64,000 nucleotides of DNA from G965195345 sp965277625 (lineage in GTDB: Bacteria; Pseudomonadota; Gammaproteobacteria; CAKMZV01). The DNA lies in assembly GCA_965277625.1 (NCBI GenBank), contig OZ255827.1:1488001-1552000 (forward strand), read 5' to 3'. Shown here piece after piece: positions 37,287-46,013 of the stretch. A program made the position numbers and the translations under genes. The notes beneath the pieces were generated by a model. It had not been told where the DNA came from. It worked only from the letters and a program-made list of their open reading frames with translations, and did no database searches. Within the stretch, counting starts at the first letter, position 1; every line of letters starts with the position of its first letter.

Positions 37287-38726
37287 TTAGGCGCCAGATT
37301 TAATGTACGCCGTTTTAATTTTGGTATAAAACTCAATCGCATATTGTCCTTGCTCCCTTGGACCGGATGAGGACAATTTAGTACCGCCAAAAGGTACATG
37401 GTAGTCTGTCCCAGCTGTGGGCAAATTAACCATAATACAACCTGATTGAGCGTGTCGTTTGAAATGTGTTGCATATTTCAAAGAGTCGGTCACAATGCCT
37501 GCGGTTAAGCCAAAATCGGTGTCGTTACACAGCCCCAATGCGGTTTCGTAATCATCAACCTGTTGCAAGCAAGTGATTGGACCAAAAATTTCTTCACGGT
37601 TCACTTGCATCTCATTGTGCGTGCCAGTAAAAATGATTGGTGCGAAATAATGACCTTCGGTGTCAACCTTGACCTCGCCTTCAAAAGCAATTTGTGCGCC
37701 TTCATCTAAAGCCATTTGTCTATAGCGTTGATTTGTTTTGAGCTGAGTTTCGCTAACACAGGGTCCAATGTTGGTGTCTTTTGCCAAGGCATGACCAACT
37801 TTTAAGGTGCGTGATTGTTGGATGAATTTTTCTAAAAACTGATCATGAACCCCTTTGGTTACGATGATTCTGGAAGATGCTGTGCATTTTTGTCCCGTTG
37901 AAGAAAAAGCGCCATTGACAGCGCAAGCCACGGCATTATCAATGTTGGCATCATCTAATATGATCAAAGCATTTTTACTGCCCATTTCCAATTGATAGCG
38001 CTTGAGTTGAGCGGCTGAACACGCAGCGACTGTTCTGCCTGTTGCCAATGAACCAGTAAATGTCACCGCATGAATGCCATTATGGTCCAACAGCGACTGA
38101 CCGACCGTCTTGCCCTGGCCCAAGATCAACTGAAATACCCCTTTTGGTACACCTGCTTGTTCAATGATTTTCGCCAAGGCCACCGCACAGGCAGGGGTTA
38201 AATTGGCTGGTTTCAAAATGACACTATTGCCAAAAGCTAATGCGGGAGCTATCTTCCAAGCGGGCAATGCCATAGGAAAATTCCATGGGGTGATGGCCAA
38301 AACAACGCCAACAGGTTCGCGAATGACTTCTATTTCTACACCAGGACGTACTGAATCGGCAAAATCACCAATTTGACGCAATGCTTCAGCGGCATAGTAA
38401 TGAAAAAATTTGCCAGCACGATCGACTTCACCGACGCCTTCAGCAATGGTTTTACCTTCTTCACGCGCCAACAGCTCACCCAGTATTTGTTTTTGATCAA
38501 TCAGGGCATTGCCAATGTTTGTTAAGGCTTCTGATCGGGCTTCAATGCCTGTTGCACCCCAGATTTTTTGCGCCTTATGTGCCGCCTCAACGGCTTCATT
38601 GACCATGGCTTCGTCAGCCAATGAGATTGTGCCAATTTCATCACGGATGTCCGATGGATTGATATTGGCAAGCACATTTGATCCTTGAACCCATTCGCCA
38701 TTAATTAAATTATGATATTGTTCCAT
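37287..38726 (-). CDS. NAD(P)-dependent aldehyde dehydrogenase, 2-oxoglutarate semialdehyde dehydrogenase-like
   Basis: Oxidises an aldehyde to its carboxylate. The 479-residue protein has the family landmarks: ITPWNFPMALPAWK near residue 145, general-base glutamate in LEMGSKNALIIL and the catalytic cysteine in GAFSSTGQKCTASSR near residue 281. The C-terminal pattern VPFGGTKLSSSGPREQG and the FYTKIKTAY ending resemble enzymes acting on 2-oxoglutarate semialdehyde (2,5-dioxopentanoate). Succinate semialdehyde is the other likely substrate. No sugar-acid or hydroxyproline genes are adjacent to decide it. Confidence 0.85.
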   Translation of the reverse strand: MEQYHNLINGEWVQGSNVLANINPSDIRDEIGTISLADEAMVNEAVEAAHKAQKIWGATGIEARSEALTNIGNALIDQKQILGELLAREEGKTIAEGVGEVDRAGKFFHYYAAEALRQIGDFADSVRPGVEIEVIREPVGVVLAITPWNFPMALPAWKIAPALAFGNSVILKPANLTPACAVALAKIIEQAGVPKGVFQLILGQGKTVGQSLLDHNGIHAVTFTGSLATGRTVAACSAAQLKRYQLEMGSKNALIILDDANIDNAVACAVNGAFSSTGQKCTASSRIIVTKGVHDQFLEKFIQQSRTLKVGHALAKDTNIGPCVSETQLKTNQRYRQMALDEGAQIAFEGEVKVDTEGHYFAPIIFTGTHNEMQVNREEIFGPITCLQQVDDYETALGLCNDTDFGLTAGIVTDSLKYATHFKRHAQSGCIMVNLPTAGTDYHVPFGGTKLSSSGPREQGQYAIEFYTKIKTAYIKSGA

Positions 38727-38984
38727 GACAGTTTTCTCGTTTTGTTTGTTATCAATTAAGGTTGGTTTTAGGGTTCAACTTGCAAGCTTTACAGTCACGC
38801 CTAATCCGCTTTCTAAAGAGCAAAGATTATAAATGACACACGGATAGAATAATCATAATAATAACCACATTTATAAGAATTTATAAAGATTGACACCATT
38901 TAGACCATTCGGCTTCTACTGCGACCTTTGTGCAAATGTTAGATCTTATAAGCCTAAGATTATTGCTGGTTCCGCTGTCGATTT

Positions 38985-40064
38985 TTACAAATTTTTAAAA
39001 CTTATTATTTTTTCTATCTTATGCGTCAACATTGCGCCACTGAGCATAGCGCTTAGCGCCAAAACCGACCCTAAAGATAAAACCCCAATACCGCTGATGC
39101 CCTGGCCAAAAGTACAGCCCAAAGCCAAGACCCCGCCAATACCCATCGCCATAAATCCAATAATTTGCCGATGCAAGGGTAACCAGAAGAGGTCATTGAT
39201 GAATCTCCAACCATATTTGAATTGAACGAACAGGGCACCAAAAAACACGCCCATCAATAGCGCAAGGCCCAATGTCAGCTCGTGTGAGACAAATCCTGCC
39301 TTAACCCAATTCATAAGTGAAATTGACGGCCCCACGAACGACATACTTCTAATATGTAACCCCTTGTGCATGGGGTCAGAGAATGCCGCCACATCACGGG
39401 CATTTTCTCCGACAACTGACGCTGTCAAAAGCCACACAGCGGCCGTTGCCAACCCAATGATCAGAGCGCCTCGTGCTTCGATGTTTTTCCAACCTAAGTG
39501 GGCATAGAGCATCACAGCACTCGATAAAGCCATAAACAGCAAAGCGATCCTGATGATGCGATCATTCTGAACACTGCCATGGCTGATGAGCACCGCTAAG
39601 TCTTGCGAAACAGGCAACAAAACACTGGTTTTTTGAATGATCGTCTGCAGATTGTCGGTTTGGCTGTAAAAAATGGTGGCGCTTAAGGCAACGACCAAGA
39701 TTCCAAACATGCCTGAAAGTTGCCCTCGCCCTGCTCGCACTATCAGCCGAGTTGGACAGCCTCTGGCCAATGCCATGCCCATACCAAAGATCAAACCACC
39801 GACAATCAAACGTCCGACGGGCAAGGTCGCAGACCGTCGAGCAATCCCTGAAAGATCAAAACCACCAACGGCTTCAGCAGCAGCAATGACTACCACCACC
39901 GACAATGCCGCAAGACCCCAAGCCTTTATCCGCAGCTTATTACCAACCATGACCATATCATAGATGGCACCCGATTGGCAAAAAGCGGTGGTAGCAGATA
40001 GGTAGCCGACCACACTGGCGATCAGTCCACCACTCAAGAGTAAAATGACAATGTGTGATTCCAT
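38985..40064 (-). CDS. YeeE/YedE family membrane protein (sulfur-compound permease)
   Basis: A polytopic membrane protein of 359 residues with about nine helices. It contains the diagnostic half-repeats, GGLIFGMGMALARGCPTR near residue 93 and GIGGVLALGCTFGQGISG near residue 311, each with a conserved cysteine. TsuA (YeeE) of this family imports thiosulfate through a chain of such cysteines. The companion TusA-like protein YeeD, and any sulfur oxidation genes, are not in the window. The substrate is therefore inferred only as a reduced sulfur compound such as thiosulfate. Confidence 0.85.
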   Translation of the reverse strand: MESHIVILLLSGGLIASVVGYLSATTAFCQSGAIYDMVMVGNKLRIKAWGLAALSVVVVIAAAEAVGGFDLSGIARRSATLPVGRLIVGGLIFGMGMALARGCPTRLIVRAGRGQLSGMFGILVVALSATIFYSQTDNLQTIIQKTSVLLPVSQDLAVLISHGSVQNDRIIRIALLFMALSSAVMLYAHLGWKNIEARGALIIGLATAAVWLLTASVVGENARDVAAFSDPMHKGLHIRSMSFVGPSISLMNWVKAGFVSHELTLGLALLMGVFFGALFVQFKYGWRFINDLFWLPLHRQIIGFMAMGIGGVLALGCTFGQGISGIGVLSLGSVLALSAMLSGAMLTHKIEKIISFKNL

Positions 40065-40204
40065 TATTTTTGATTCCGCTTTAAAAAATTGGCTGCGCTA
40101 TTTTAATTGGCATTTTATTGGTTTGGGGTGCCGTCGCAATCTTTAAATTCATTAAAGGTCGAATTTGGACTAAGGGAAAACGCATGGCAATCATACTTCA
40201 TCAT

Positions 40205-41431
40205 CTAAGGCTTGGATAAGTCTGTTGCTATCCGTTCTGCTAATTCAAAAGCAATGGTCCAGCCTAGATGCCCACCACCTGCGTGAACATAAATGTTTTT
40301 ATGCACTTTTTTACACAGAGGCAACATATCGGCACGCATGGGGCGCAAACAGGCCCATTCAGAACATTCATTGTTCGATAAATGTGGGAAATTTTGTGCA
40401 ACCCAATCTTTTAGCACCTGTGTTTTATGCGCTGAAATTGTGCTGTTATTACCCGCCAATTCAGCGCGACCTGCCACCCTAAAACGACTGCCTAAGGTGG
40501 CACTGACAATTTTTTGATCGCTGTCAATAAGTGAATAGAGTGGGGTTTGCGTTTTTTGCTCTGACAGAATGGGGACGGTTAAAGAATAGCCTTTAACAGG
40601 ATAAATGCCCAAACGTTTGTTTAATATGGGTTGCAACAATGAATCCGTGTCCACCCCTGCTGCAACGATGAGTTGATCAAATGAAAGTGAGTGTTTATCT
40701 TGCTTTGTCGTCAGTTGTACGCCATCTTGAGTCGGTCGAATGGCATCAACTTGGTACTCTGTGATCAATGTCACATCATATTTTTTTTGCATGGTGCGCA
40801 ACAGTTGTTGACAAAACAAGTGGATGTCTGCCGAAAAATCTGATGGGGTAAAAGTGCCACCACAGATGTTGTCGGTCTTTAAATTCGGTTCTAATTGTTC
40901 TATGGCAGTGACATCGATCACCGTTCTGTCCCACCCCGTATCAGCAAAAAGTTCACAACTGCGTTGCGCCTCAGCCAAGGTGGCTTGTGTTCGGTAAAAA
41001 TGAATGATGCCATTCTTTGAACGATCGATTTGCAATTGTTCTTCCTCAATCACGCTTTCATAGCGCGCTCTCGAGGCCAACGCTAAGGCAATGAGTTGCT
41101 CGGTATTGCGTTGGTATCGTCCTTTGATGACTGTGGCTAAAAACTCAGCAATCCAAGTCATTTTTTCTAAGGTCATGGGACCTGATAAGGAAAAAGGCTG
41201 ATTTTTACTCAGGAGGGAACGCAATCCCCTCGCCACCATGCGCCAAGTGTGCCAAGTTTCGCTGTTACAAGCTGAAAGCTGACCACCATTGGCAAAAGAA
41301 CATTCTGAAGCCACAGTGGGATGACGCTCAACCAACGTGACCTGATGGCCTCTTTTGGTCAGTGCATAAGCTGTGGTTAATCCAGCAATGCCTGAGCCTA
41401 TGATACCCAGATGCTGTTTTTTAAGCGCCAT
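40205..41431 (-). CDS. dadA: D-amino acid dehydrogenase (FAD-dependent)
   Basis: Oxidises D-amino acids to 2-oxoacids and ammonia, passing electrons to the respiratory chain. The FAD-binding motif GIIGSGIAGLTTAYALTKRGH is near the N-terminus. The body has SFANGGQLSACNSETW, characteristic of DadA, and the C-terminal HAGGGHLGWTIAFELAE loop that closes on the flavin. The ATG at 41431 touches the dcd stop (TGATG); a GTG one codon earlier is possible. No alanine racemase gene (dadX) is next to it. Confidence 0.92.
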   Translation of the reverse strand: MALKKQHLGIIGSGIAGLTTAYALTKRGHQVTLVERHPTVASECSFANGGQLSACNSETWHTWRMVARGLRSLLSKNQPFSLSGPMTLEKMTWIAEFLATVIKGRYQRNTEQLIALALASRARYESVIEEEQLQIDRSKNGIIHFYRTQATLAEAQRSCELFADTGWDRTVIDVTAIEQLEPNLKTDNICGGTFTPSDFSADIHLFCQQLLRTMQKKYDVTLITEYQVDAIRPTQDGVQLTTKQDKHSLSFDQLIVAAGVDTDSLLQPILNKRLGIYPVKGYSLTVPILSEQKTQTPLYSLIDSDQKIVSATLGSRFRVAGRAELAGNNSTISAHKTQVLKDWVAQNFPHLSNNECSEWACLRPMRADMLPLCKKVHKNIYVHAGGGHLGWTIAFELAERIATDLSKP

Positions 41432-42000
41432 CACGCTTTAGGGAGGGTGACGCCTTTCTGGTGCATATATTTTCCAGCGCGATCGGCATACGAAATTTCG
41501 CAAACCTCATCGGATTGGAAAAATAAAAATTGAGCCACACCTTCATTGGCATAGATTTTGGCCGGCAAGCTGGTTGTATTTGAAAACTCTAAGGTCACAT
41601 GCCCTTCCCATTCGGGTTCTAATGGCGTGACATTGACAATGATGCCACATCGAGCATAGGTGGATTTGCCCAAACAAATGACCAGCACATCTCTGGGAAT
41701 TTTAAGATATTCAACCGTCCGTGCTAATGCAAATGAGTTGGGTGGAATCACACAAACATCACCCACGTGATCAACAAAACTGCCTGTATCAAAATTTTTA
41801 GGGTCAACAACGGCAGAATTGATGTTGGTGAATATTTTAAATTCATTGGAACAGCGCACATCATAACCATAACTGGACGTGCCAAACGAGATGATCCTGT
41901 CGCCAGAACCACTTTGTTTCACTTGTTCGTGCGAAAAAGGCGTGATCATTGCGTGGTCAGTCGCCATTTGGCGTATCCAACGGTCTGATTTTATACTCAT
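41431..42000 (-). CDS. dcd: dCTP deaminase
   Basis: Converts dCTP to dUTP, the precursor of most dTMP in many bacteria. The 189-residue protein opens with SIKSDRWIRQMATDHAMI. It contains SYGYDVRCSNEF and the catalytic glutamate region NVTPLEPEWEGHVTLEFSN near residues 130-148. The length and the end (KYMHQKGVTLPKA) match the monofunctional E. coli type. It is followed by dadA with overlapping stop and start, and preceded by mrp 45 bases upstream. Confidence 0.96.
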   Translation of the reverse strand: MSIKSDRWIRQMATDHAMITPFSHEQVKQSGSGDRIISFGTSSYGYDVRCSNEFKIFTNINSAVVDPKNFDTGSFVDHVGDVCVIPPNSFALARTVEYLKIPRDVLVICLGKSTYARCGIIVNVTPLEPEWEGHVTLEFSNTTSLPAKIYANEGVAQFLFFQSDEVCEISYADRAGKYMHQKGVTLPKA

Positions 42001-42045
42001 GCTGATGCTAATTCCATAGTGGTTGTAAGTTCAAAACAAATGCCT

Positions 42046-43107
42046 TCATTCGACAACAATTTTCGGGAATTTGGACGAATATTCACGCGCTCGCTGTGAA
42101 AGAATATAAGCGGTTCGTCTCGCAATCGAACGGTAGCGATCTGCGACGGTTGAAGCTGTGGTCACAAAAGGCGCGCCTTGATCGCCGCTTTGACGAATTT
42201 GGGTATTGACGGGCAGAGTCCCCAATAGTTCGGTGTCAAATTTCTTCGCCAACTGTTCGCCACCGCCTGTGGAAAATATTGGCTCTTCATGGTCACAACA
42301 AGGGCATATAAATCCACTCATATTTTCAACAATGCCCAAGACCGCGATTCGAACTTTTTCAAACATGGCCAACCCTTTGCGGGCATCAGCCAATGCCACT
42401 TCTTGCGGCGTTGTTACAATGACTGCGCCACTCACGGGAATCTTCTGTGCCAAAGTTAATTGAGTGTCGCCTGTGCCGGGCGGCAAATCAAGAATTAAAT
42501 AATCCAGAGCGCCCCAATTGGTTTCATTCAATAGTTGTGTCAATGTTTGAGTGAGAATTGGACCGCGCCATATCATGGCCGAATCTGCAGGAACCAAATA
42601 CCCAATGGACATGGTTTTGATGCCATGCGCTACTAAGGGCTCCATCGTCTTGCCATCTAAGGTTTGAGGTTTTTCTTCAATGCCCATCATGGTTGGAATA
42701 CTGGGACCATAGATGTCAGCATCTAATAGCCCTACCACAGCGCCTTCTTGAGCCAAAGCACAAGCCAAATTGACACTGACCGTTGATTTTCCAACACCAC
42801 CTTTGGCCGACGCCACAGCAATGATGTTTTTTATATCATTGAAGGCTTGAACGCCTTCTTGCACTTTATGCGCTTGAATTTTATTGCTTATGGTGATCTC
42901 AGCCTTTAATCCCTGGGTGGCTAAGGCTGCGTGCATTTGCGCTTTGATTTTGTCGTGCTGGCTTTGATTGGGGTATGAAAAAATGACCTCAACCACAGTA
43001 TCATCGCCCTGCCCTTGGATGTTTAAAAACGCGCCTGATTCGCTCAAAGGCTGCTGACTGTCGGTCAGCACAATCTTATTTAAAGTTTGTTGTATTTGTT
43101 CACTCAT
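42046..43107 (-). CDS. apbC: Iron-sulfur cluster carrier protein Mrp/ApbC
   Basis: A P-loop ATPase that carries and delivers iron-sulfur clusters. An N-terminal DUF59-like domain (about 1-90) is followed by the deviant Walker A GKGGVGKST near residue 100. The CxxC motif in FICPCCDHEE near residue 268 binds the bridging cluster. The 353-residue length is standard. The ATG at 43107 follows a TTG that could also serve. A candidate supplier of clusters for SdaA, encoded upstream in this window, though the pairing is only inference. Confidence 0.94.
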   Translation of the reverse strand: MSEQIQQTLNKIVLTDSQQPLSESGAFLNIQGQGDDTVVEVIFSYPNQSQHDKIKAQMHAALATQGLKAEITISNKIQAHKVQEGVQAFNDIKNIIAVASAKGGVGKSTVSVNLACALAQEGAVVGLLDADIYGPSIPTMMGIEEKPQTLDGKTMEPLVAHGIKTMSIGYLVPADSAMIWRGPILTQTLTQLLNETNWGALDYLILDLPPGTGDTQLTLAQKIPVSGAVIVTTPQEVALADARKGLAMFEKVRIAVLGIVENMSGFICPCCDHEEPIFSTGGGEQLAKKFDTELLGTLPVNTQIRQSGDQGAPFVTTASTVADRYRSIARRTAYILSQRAREYSSKFPKIVVE

Positions 43108-43146
43108 CAATGCGTCGTGTTGTTGTGGTTTTTGTCAGTCTTGTGC

Positions 43147-43998
43147 TTAGGGTTTGTTATGGTCTCGAACGGCTGGATCGAGTAAATAATAAGGATCAAC
43201 CCGAATATCAAACCAATTGGCGCGCCAATCTAAATGGGGACCTGTGACGCGCCCTGTTGCGCCAATTTCGGCAATACGCTGACCTTGCTCAACGTACTGA
43301 CCTTTTTTGACCAAAATTTTACTCAAGTGTAAAAAACTGCTGGTCAAACCATTGCCATGTGCGATGACTAATAATTGACCGCTGAAAAAAGTATCGTCTT
43401 CAGCCAAAGTCACCAATCCACCTGCCGGGGCAATAACTTCTGTGCCCACAGGCGCTGCAATGTCTATGCCATAGTGTGGTTGACGCGGTTTGCCGTTTAA
43501 AATTCTGGCACTGCCATAGACGCCGCTGATGCGTCCATGTGATGGCCAAATAAAAGGTTTATGAAATTCATCGCTGTTGTGCATGGCCTCTCTGGCTTGA
43601 CGAATTTTTTTACCCTCAGCTCGAATTCTTTTGAGGTCTTTTTCGGACAACTCAACTTGAGATTTTTTTAATCCGTTAATGCGTTGAACCTGATAAACTC
43701 TTTGCTTTACAGTGAATTTATGCTGTTCTGACTGCCCCTGTTGAATCACCTCTAAGGTGACTTGTTTGGCCGCTTTTCGACCCAGTCCAATTAAAAAATA
43801 GCCTTTTTCAGTAATGGGAACCGCATATTTTTTGCTGCCCGTTCGGTAAAACAAACTGGTGCCTGGTGGCACAGAACCTCTGATGGTACCGCCTTGAATC
43901 CATTCGCCTTGCAGATTTAATTCAGCCCCTACAGCAAAGGGTAGAAAACACAGCAATAGGAGACCAAAGACTGCTTTTGATAGGGGATTAGCTCTCAT
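43147..43998 (-). CDS. M23-family peptidase, exported, with an altered HxH motif
   Basis: A probable cell-wall endopeptidase or a regulator of one. A signal peptide covers about the first 25 residues (LLLLCFLPFAVGA). A beta-rich N-terminal domain precedes the LytM/M23 fold. The zinc motif HYGIDIAAPVG is intact and SSFLHLSK is present, but the usual HLH is HLD in TGPHLDWRANWFDI. The ATG at 43998 is chosen because it opens the signal peptide; a GTG at 44010 is an alternative. The start region overlaps the end of the upstream 57-residue gene, so coupling is likely. Confidence 0.87.
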   Translation of the reverse strand: MRANPLSKAVFGLLLLCFLPFAVGAELNLQGEWIQGGTIRGSVPPGTSLFYRTGSKKYAVPITEKGYFLIGLGRKAAKQVTLEVIQQGQSEQHKFTVKQRVYQVQRINGLKKSQVELSEKDLKRIRAEGKKIRQAREAMHNSDEFHKPFIWPSHGRISGVYGSARILNGKPRQPHYGIDIAAPVGTEVIAPAGGLVTLAEDDTFFSGQLLVIAHGNGLTSSFLHLSKILVKKGQYVEQGQRIAEIGATGRVTGPHLDWRANWFDIRVDPYYLLDPAVRDHNKP

Positions 43999-44161
43999 CT
44001 CCCCCGCCACTCAATATATCTTGATCGTCTGAAAATATGGATTTGATCGTCCGAACGAGCTCATCAACATCATCAATATTTTCAGTAATGAACAGATAAA
44101 TATGATCCCAGTAGTAAAAACCACTTCCAAGAATGGCAAGCAATATGATTATTTTAAACAT
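43988..44161 (-). CDS. Small membrane protein (57 residues) overlapping the M23 peptidase gene
   Basis: The frame runs from ATG 44161 to TAA at 43988 and overlaps the start of the M23 gene by 11 bases, in the manner of translationally coupled genes. The product begins MFKIIILLAILGSGFYYW, one clear membrane helix, and continues as an acidic tail with many Asp and Glu. The overlap and protein-like pattern support it being real. The ribosome binding site is weak (GGATG). The family is not recognised. Confidence 0.55.
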   Translation of the reverse strand: MFKIIILLAILGSGFYYWDHIYLFITENIDDVDELVRTIKSIFSDDQDILSGGGDES

Positions 44162-44329
44162 TTAAACATCCATGGCTCCGACAAAATTTGCACCAATGTT
44201 CATAAGATTTTAATGGTATGGCTGTGTCTAATGACCTGAGCATTATAACGAAGCGCAGCGATTCTTGAACACTTTATGCCCTCAATAAACACTTTAAGAC
44301 GTGCTATATTTGTCAAATCCAGTTTTGAT

Positions 44330-44860
44330 TCAATTCAAGGTTATGGCATTATCGCTAGACACATCCGTGAGCAAATCAATGTCAGAAAATTGTTCCAAAG
44401 GATTTTGCCAACCCGAGAGCTTGATTGACTGCACAAGCACGCGTAAAAAAACAGTGAGCATTTCATTGCTAAATTGAACTAAAACACCTGCTTCATCCTT
44501 ATCTAAGAAATGTAATACCACACCTTCTTTCTGGCCAAAATCCATGGAGAAACGATGGACCAAAAATTCATGTTTAGCGCCTTCGGTCTGAAGGATCATC
44601 GGTGATAAGTTTGTGGTGTGCTCTATTACTTGATTTTTACCCAGTTTCATGTTGTTGCTCAAATTCATATCAAGCAGAACCTGGTTGTCGATGCGGTCGG
44701 TGATGACATCAACCAGTTTGGGCCAGATGAGATAAATCAATCGTCGGGTGAACCACAATTTAGAAATATTTTCTTGACCCACAGCAAATGATATGCGATC
44801 TGCTTCGGCATCATAAGAAATTTGTAGTTGTTGAATTTGTTCCCATTTTTTGTTTGTCAT
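44330..44860 (-). CDS. Unknown conserved-looking protein at the end of the rnc-acpS operon
   Basis: A 176-residue soluble protein starting 17 bases after the acpS stop on the same strand. The N-terminal half reads as beta strand then amphipathic helix (QISYDAEADRISFAV, then LWFTRRLIYLIWPKLVDV), a pattern seen in uncharacterised proteobacterial proteins with an LWLTRR-like motif. There are no membrane segments, cysteine motifs or nucleotide-binding loops. No function is proposed. Its place in a housekeeping operon suggests it is expressed. Confidence 0.7.
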   Translation of the reverse strand: MTNKKWEQIQQLQISYDAEADRISFAVGQENISKLWFTRRLIYLIWPKLVDVITDRIDNQVLLDMNLSNNMKLGKNQVIEHTTNLSPMILQTEGAKHEFLVHRFSMDFGQKEGVVLHFLDKDEAGVLVQFSNEMLTVFLRVLVQSIKLSGWQNPLEQFSDIDLLTDVSSDNAITLN

Positions 44861-44877
44861 TGTATAAAGTGCCTTAT

Positions 44878-45264
44878 TTAGCTGATGATAGAAAAAGCCA
44901 CCGCATACTCTTTTTCATCGGAGATGCTGAGGTTGACTTGTGTTGCTTCAAGTTGGCTTAACCTTAATAATGCTTGATTCACAAGCCTTACCTCTGGTTT
45001 ACCAATTGAATCGTTTGAAATAATAATATCATGAAAGCGGATGCCTTGAGCCAGTCCTGTGCCCAAGGCTTTGAGGACCGATTCTTTGGCGGCAAATCTT
45101 TTGGCCAGCCAGCCCACTTTTTTATGGTGAACAAAGGCTTGATATTGGTGGGCTTCTGCCTCGTTTAAAACCCTCTGACTGAAACGTTCCAACGTTCTGT
45201 CATTCAGTTTTTCAAAGCGTGCAATTTGCACAATGTCAACGCCAATGCCTTTGATTAAACTCAT
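44878..45264 (-). CDS. acpS: Holo-[acyl-carrier-protein] synthase
   Basis: Transfers 4'-phosphopantetheine from CoA to acyl carrier protein. The magnesium-binding aspartate is in KGIGVDIVQIARFE at the N-terminus, and the second motif is KRFAAKESVLKALGTG. The ATG at 45264 gives the usual length (128 residues) and N-terminus. The TTG at 45288 would add eight residues overlapping pdxJ. It follows pdxJ by 17 bases in the common rnc-era-recO-pdxJ-acpS order. Confidence 0.95.
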   Translation of the reverse strand: MSLIKGIGVDIVQIARFEKLNDRTLERFSQRVLNEAEAHQYQAFVHHKKVGWLAKRFAAKESVLKALGTGLAQGIRFHDIIISNDSIGKPEVRLVNQALLRLSQLEATQVNLSISDEKEYAVAFSIIS

Positions 45265-45281
45265 TCTGTCATCCAATGGCT

Positions 45282-46013
45282 CTAACAAGGTTCGTGCATG
45301 GCTTCGATCATCTCTTTGACCGCCTGTGGCATCCCCACCATCAACGCTCGAGCAACAATGGCGTGTCCAATATTTAATTCACTGATTTGTCTTAATTGAG
45401 CGATGGCTTGAACATTGTCATAATGCAGCCCATGTCCAGCATTAACTTGTAATCCCAAAGCTGTGCCCAGCTCTGCCATTTTTTGAATCAATGTACGCTC
45501 CTTTTGCCATTCTTCGCTGTTGGGTTCTAACAGCGCATAACGACCCGTGTGCAGTTCAATGGCATCTGCCCCACATTTTTTTGCGGCATGAATCTGAGCT
45601 TCATCTGCCTCAATAAACAGTGAAACGTGCATATGATGGTTTTGCAAAGTGGCAATTGCGGGTTCGAGTGACTCAGTGAACGCCTGAACATCCAGTCCGC
45701 CTTCCGTGGTCAGTTCTTCGCGTTTTTCAGGCACAAAACAAATGTCTTGCGGTTGGTGCTGGACCGCGAGAGTCAACATTTCATCGGTCAAAGCCATCTC
45801 TAAATTGATTCGAACACCGCCCAACTGTTGCAATTCAATCAGATCGTATTCTTGTATGTGGCGTCGATCTTCTCGAATGTGTATGGTGATTGAATCAGCC
45901 CCAGCAGCTAAGGCCAATTGAGCCGCTTGTGTGGGATTGGGGTAATGACACATTCGAGCTTGCCGAATGGTGGCCACATGATCAACGTTCACCCCAAGTT
46001 TTATTTTGTTCAT
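45282..46013 (-). CDS. pdxJ: Pyridoxine 5'-phosphate synthase
   Basis: Makes pyridoxine 5'-phosphate from 1-deoxyxylulose 5-phosphate and 3-amino-2-oxopropyl phosphate, the last ring-forming step of the DXP-dependent vitamin B6 pathway. The 243-residue TIM barrel opens with KLGVNVDHVATIRQAR and has ADSITIHIREDRRHI, and VNAGHGLHYDN near residue 190. It overlaps recO by 4 bases (ATGA) upstream. Confidence 0.97.
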   Translation of the reverse strand: MNKIKLGVNVDHVATIRQARMCHYPNPTQAAQLALAAGADSITIHIREDRRHIQEYDLIELQQLGGVRINLEMALTDEMLTLAVQHQPQDICFVPEKREELTTEGGLDVQAFTESLEPAIATLQNHHMHVSLFIEADEAQIHAAKKCGADAIELHTGRYALLEPNSEEWQKERTLIQKMAELGTALGLQVNAGHGLHYDNVQAIAQLRQISELNIGHAIVARALMVGMPQAVKEMIEAMHEPC

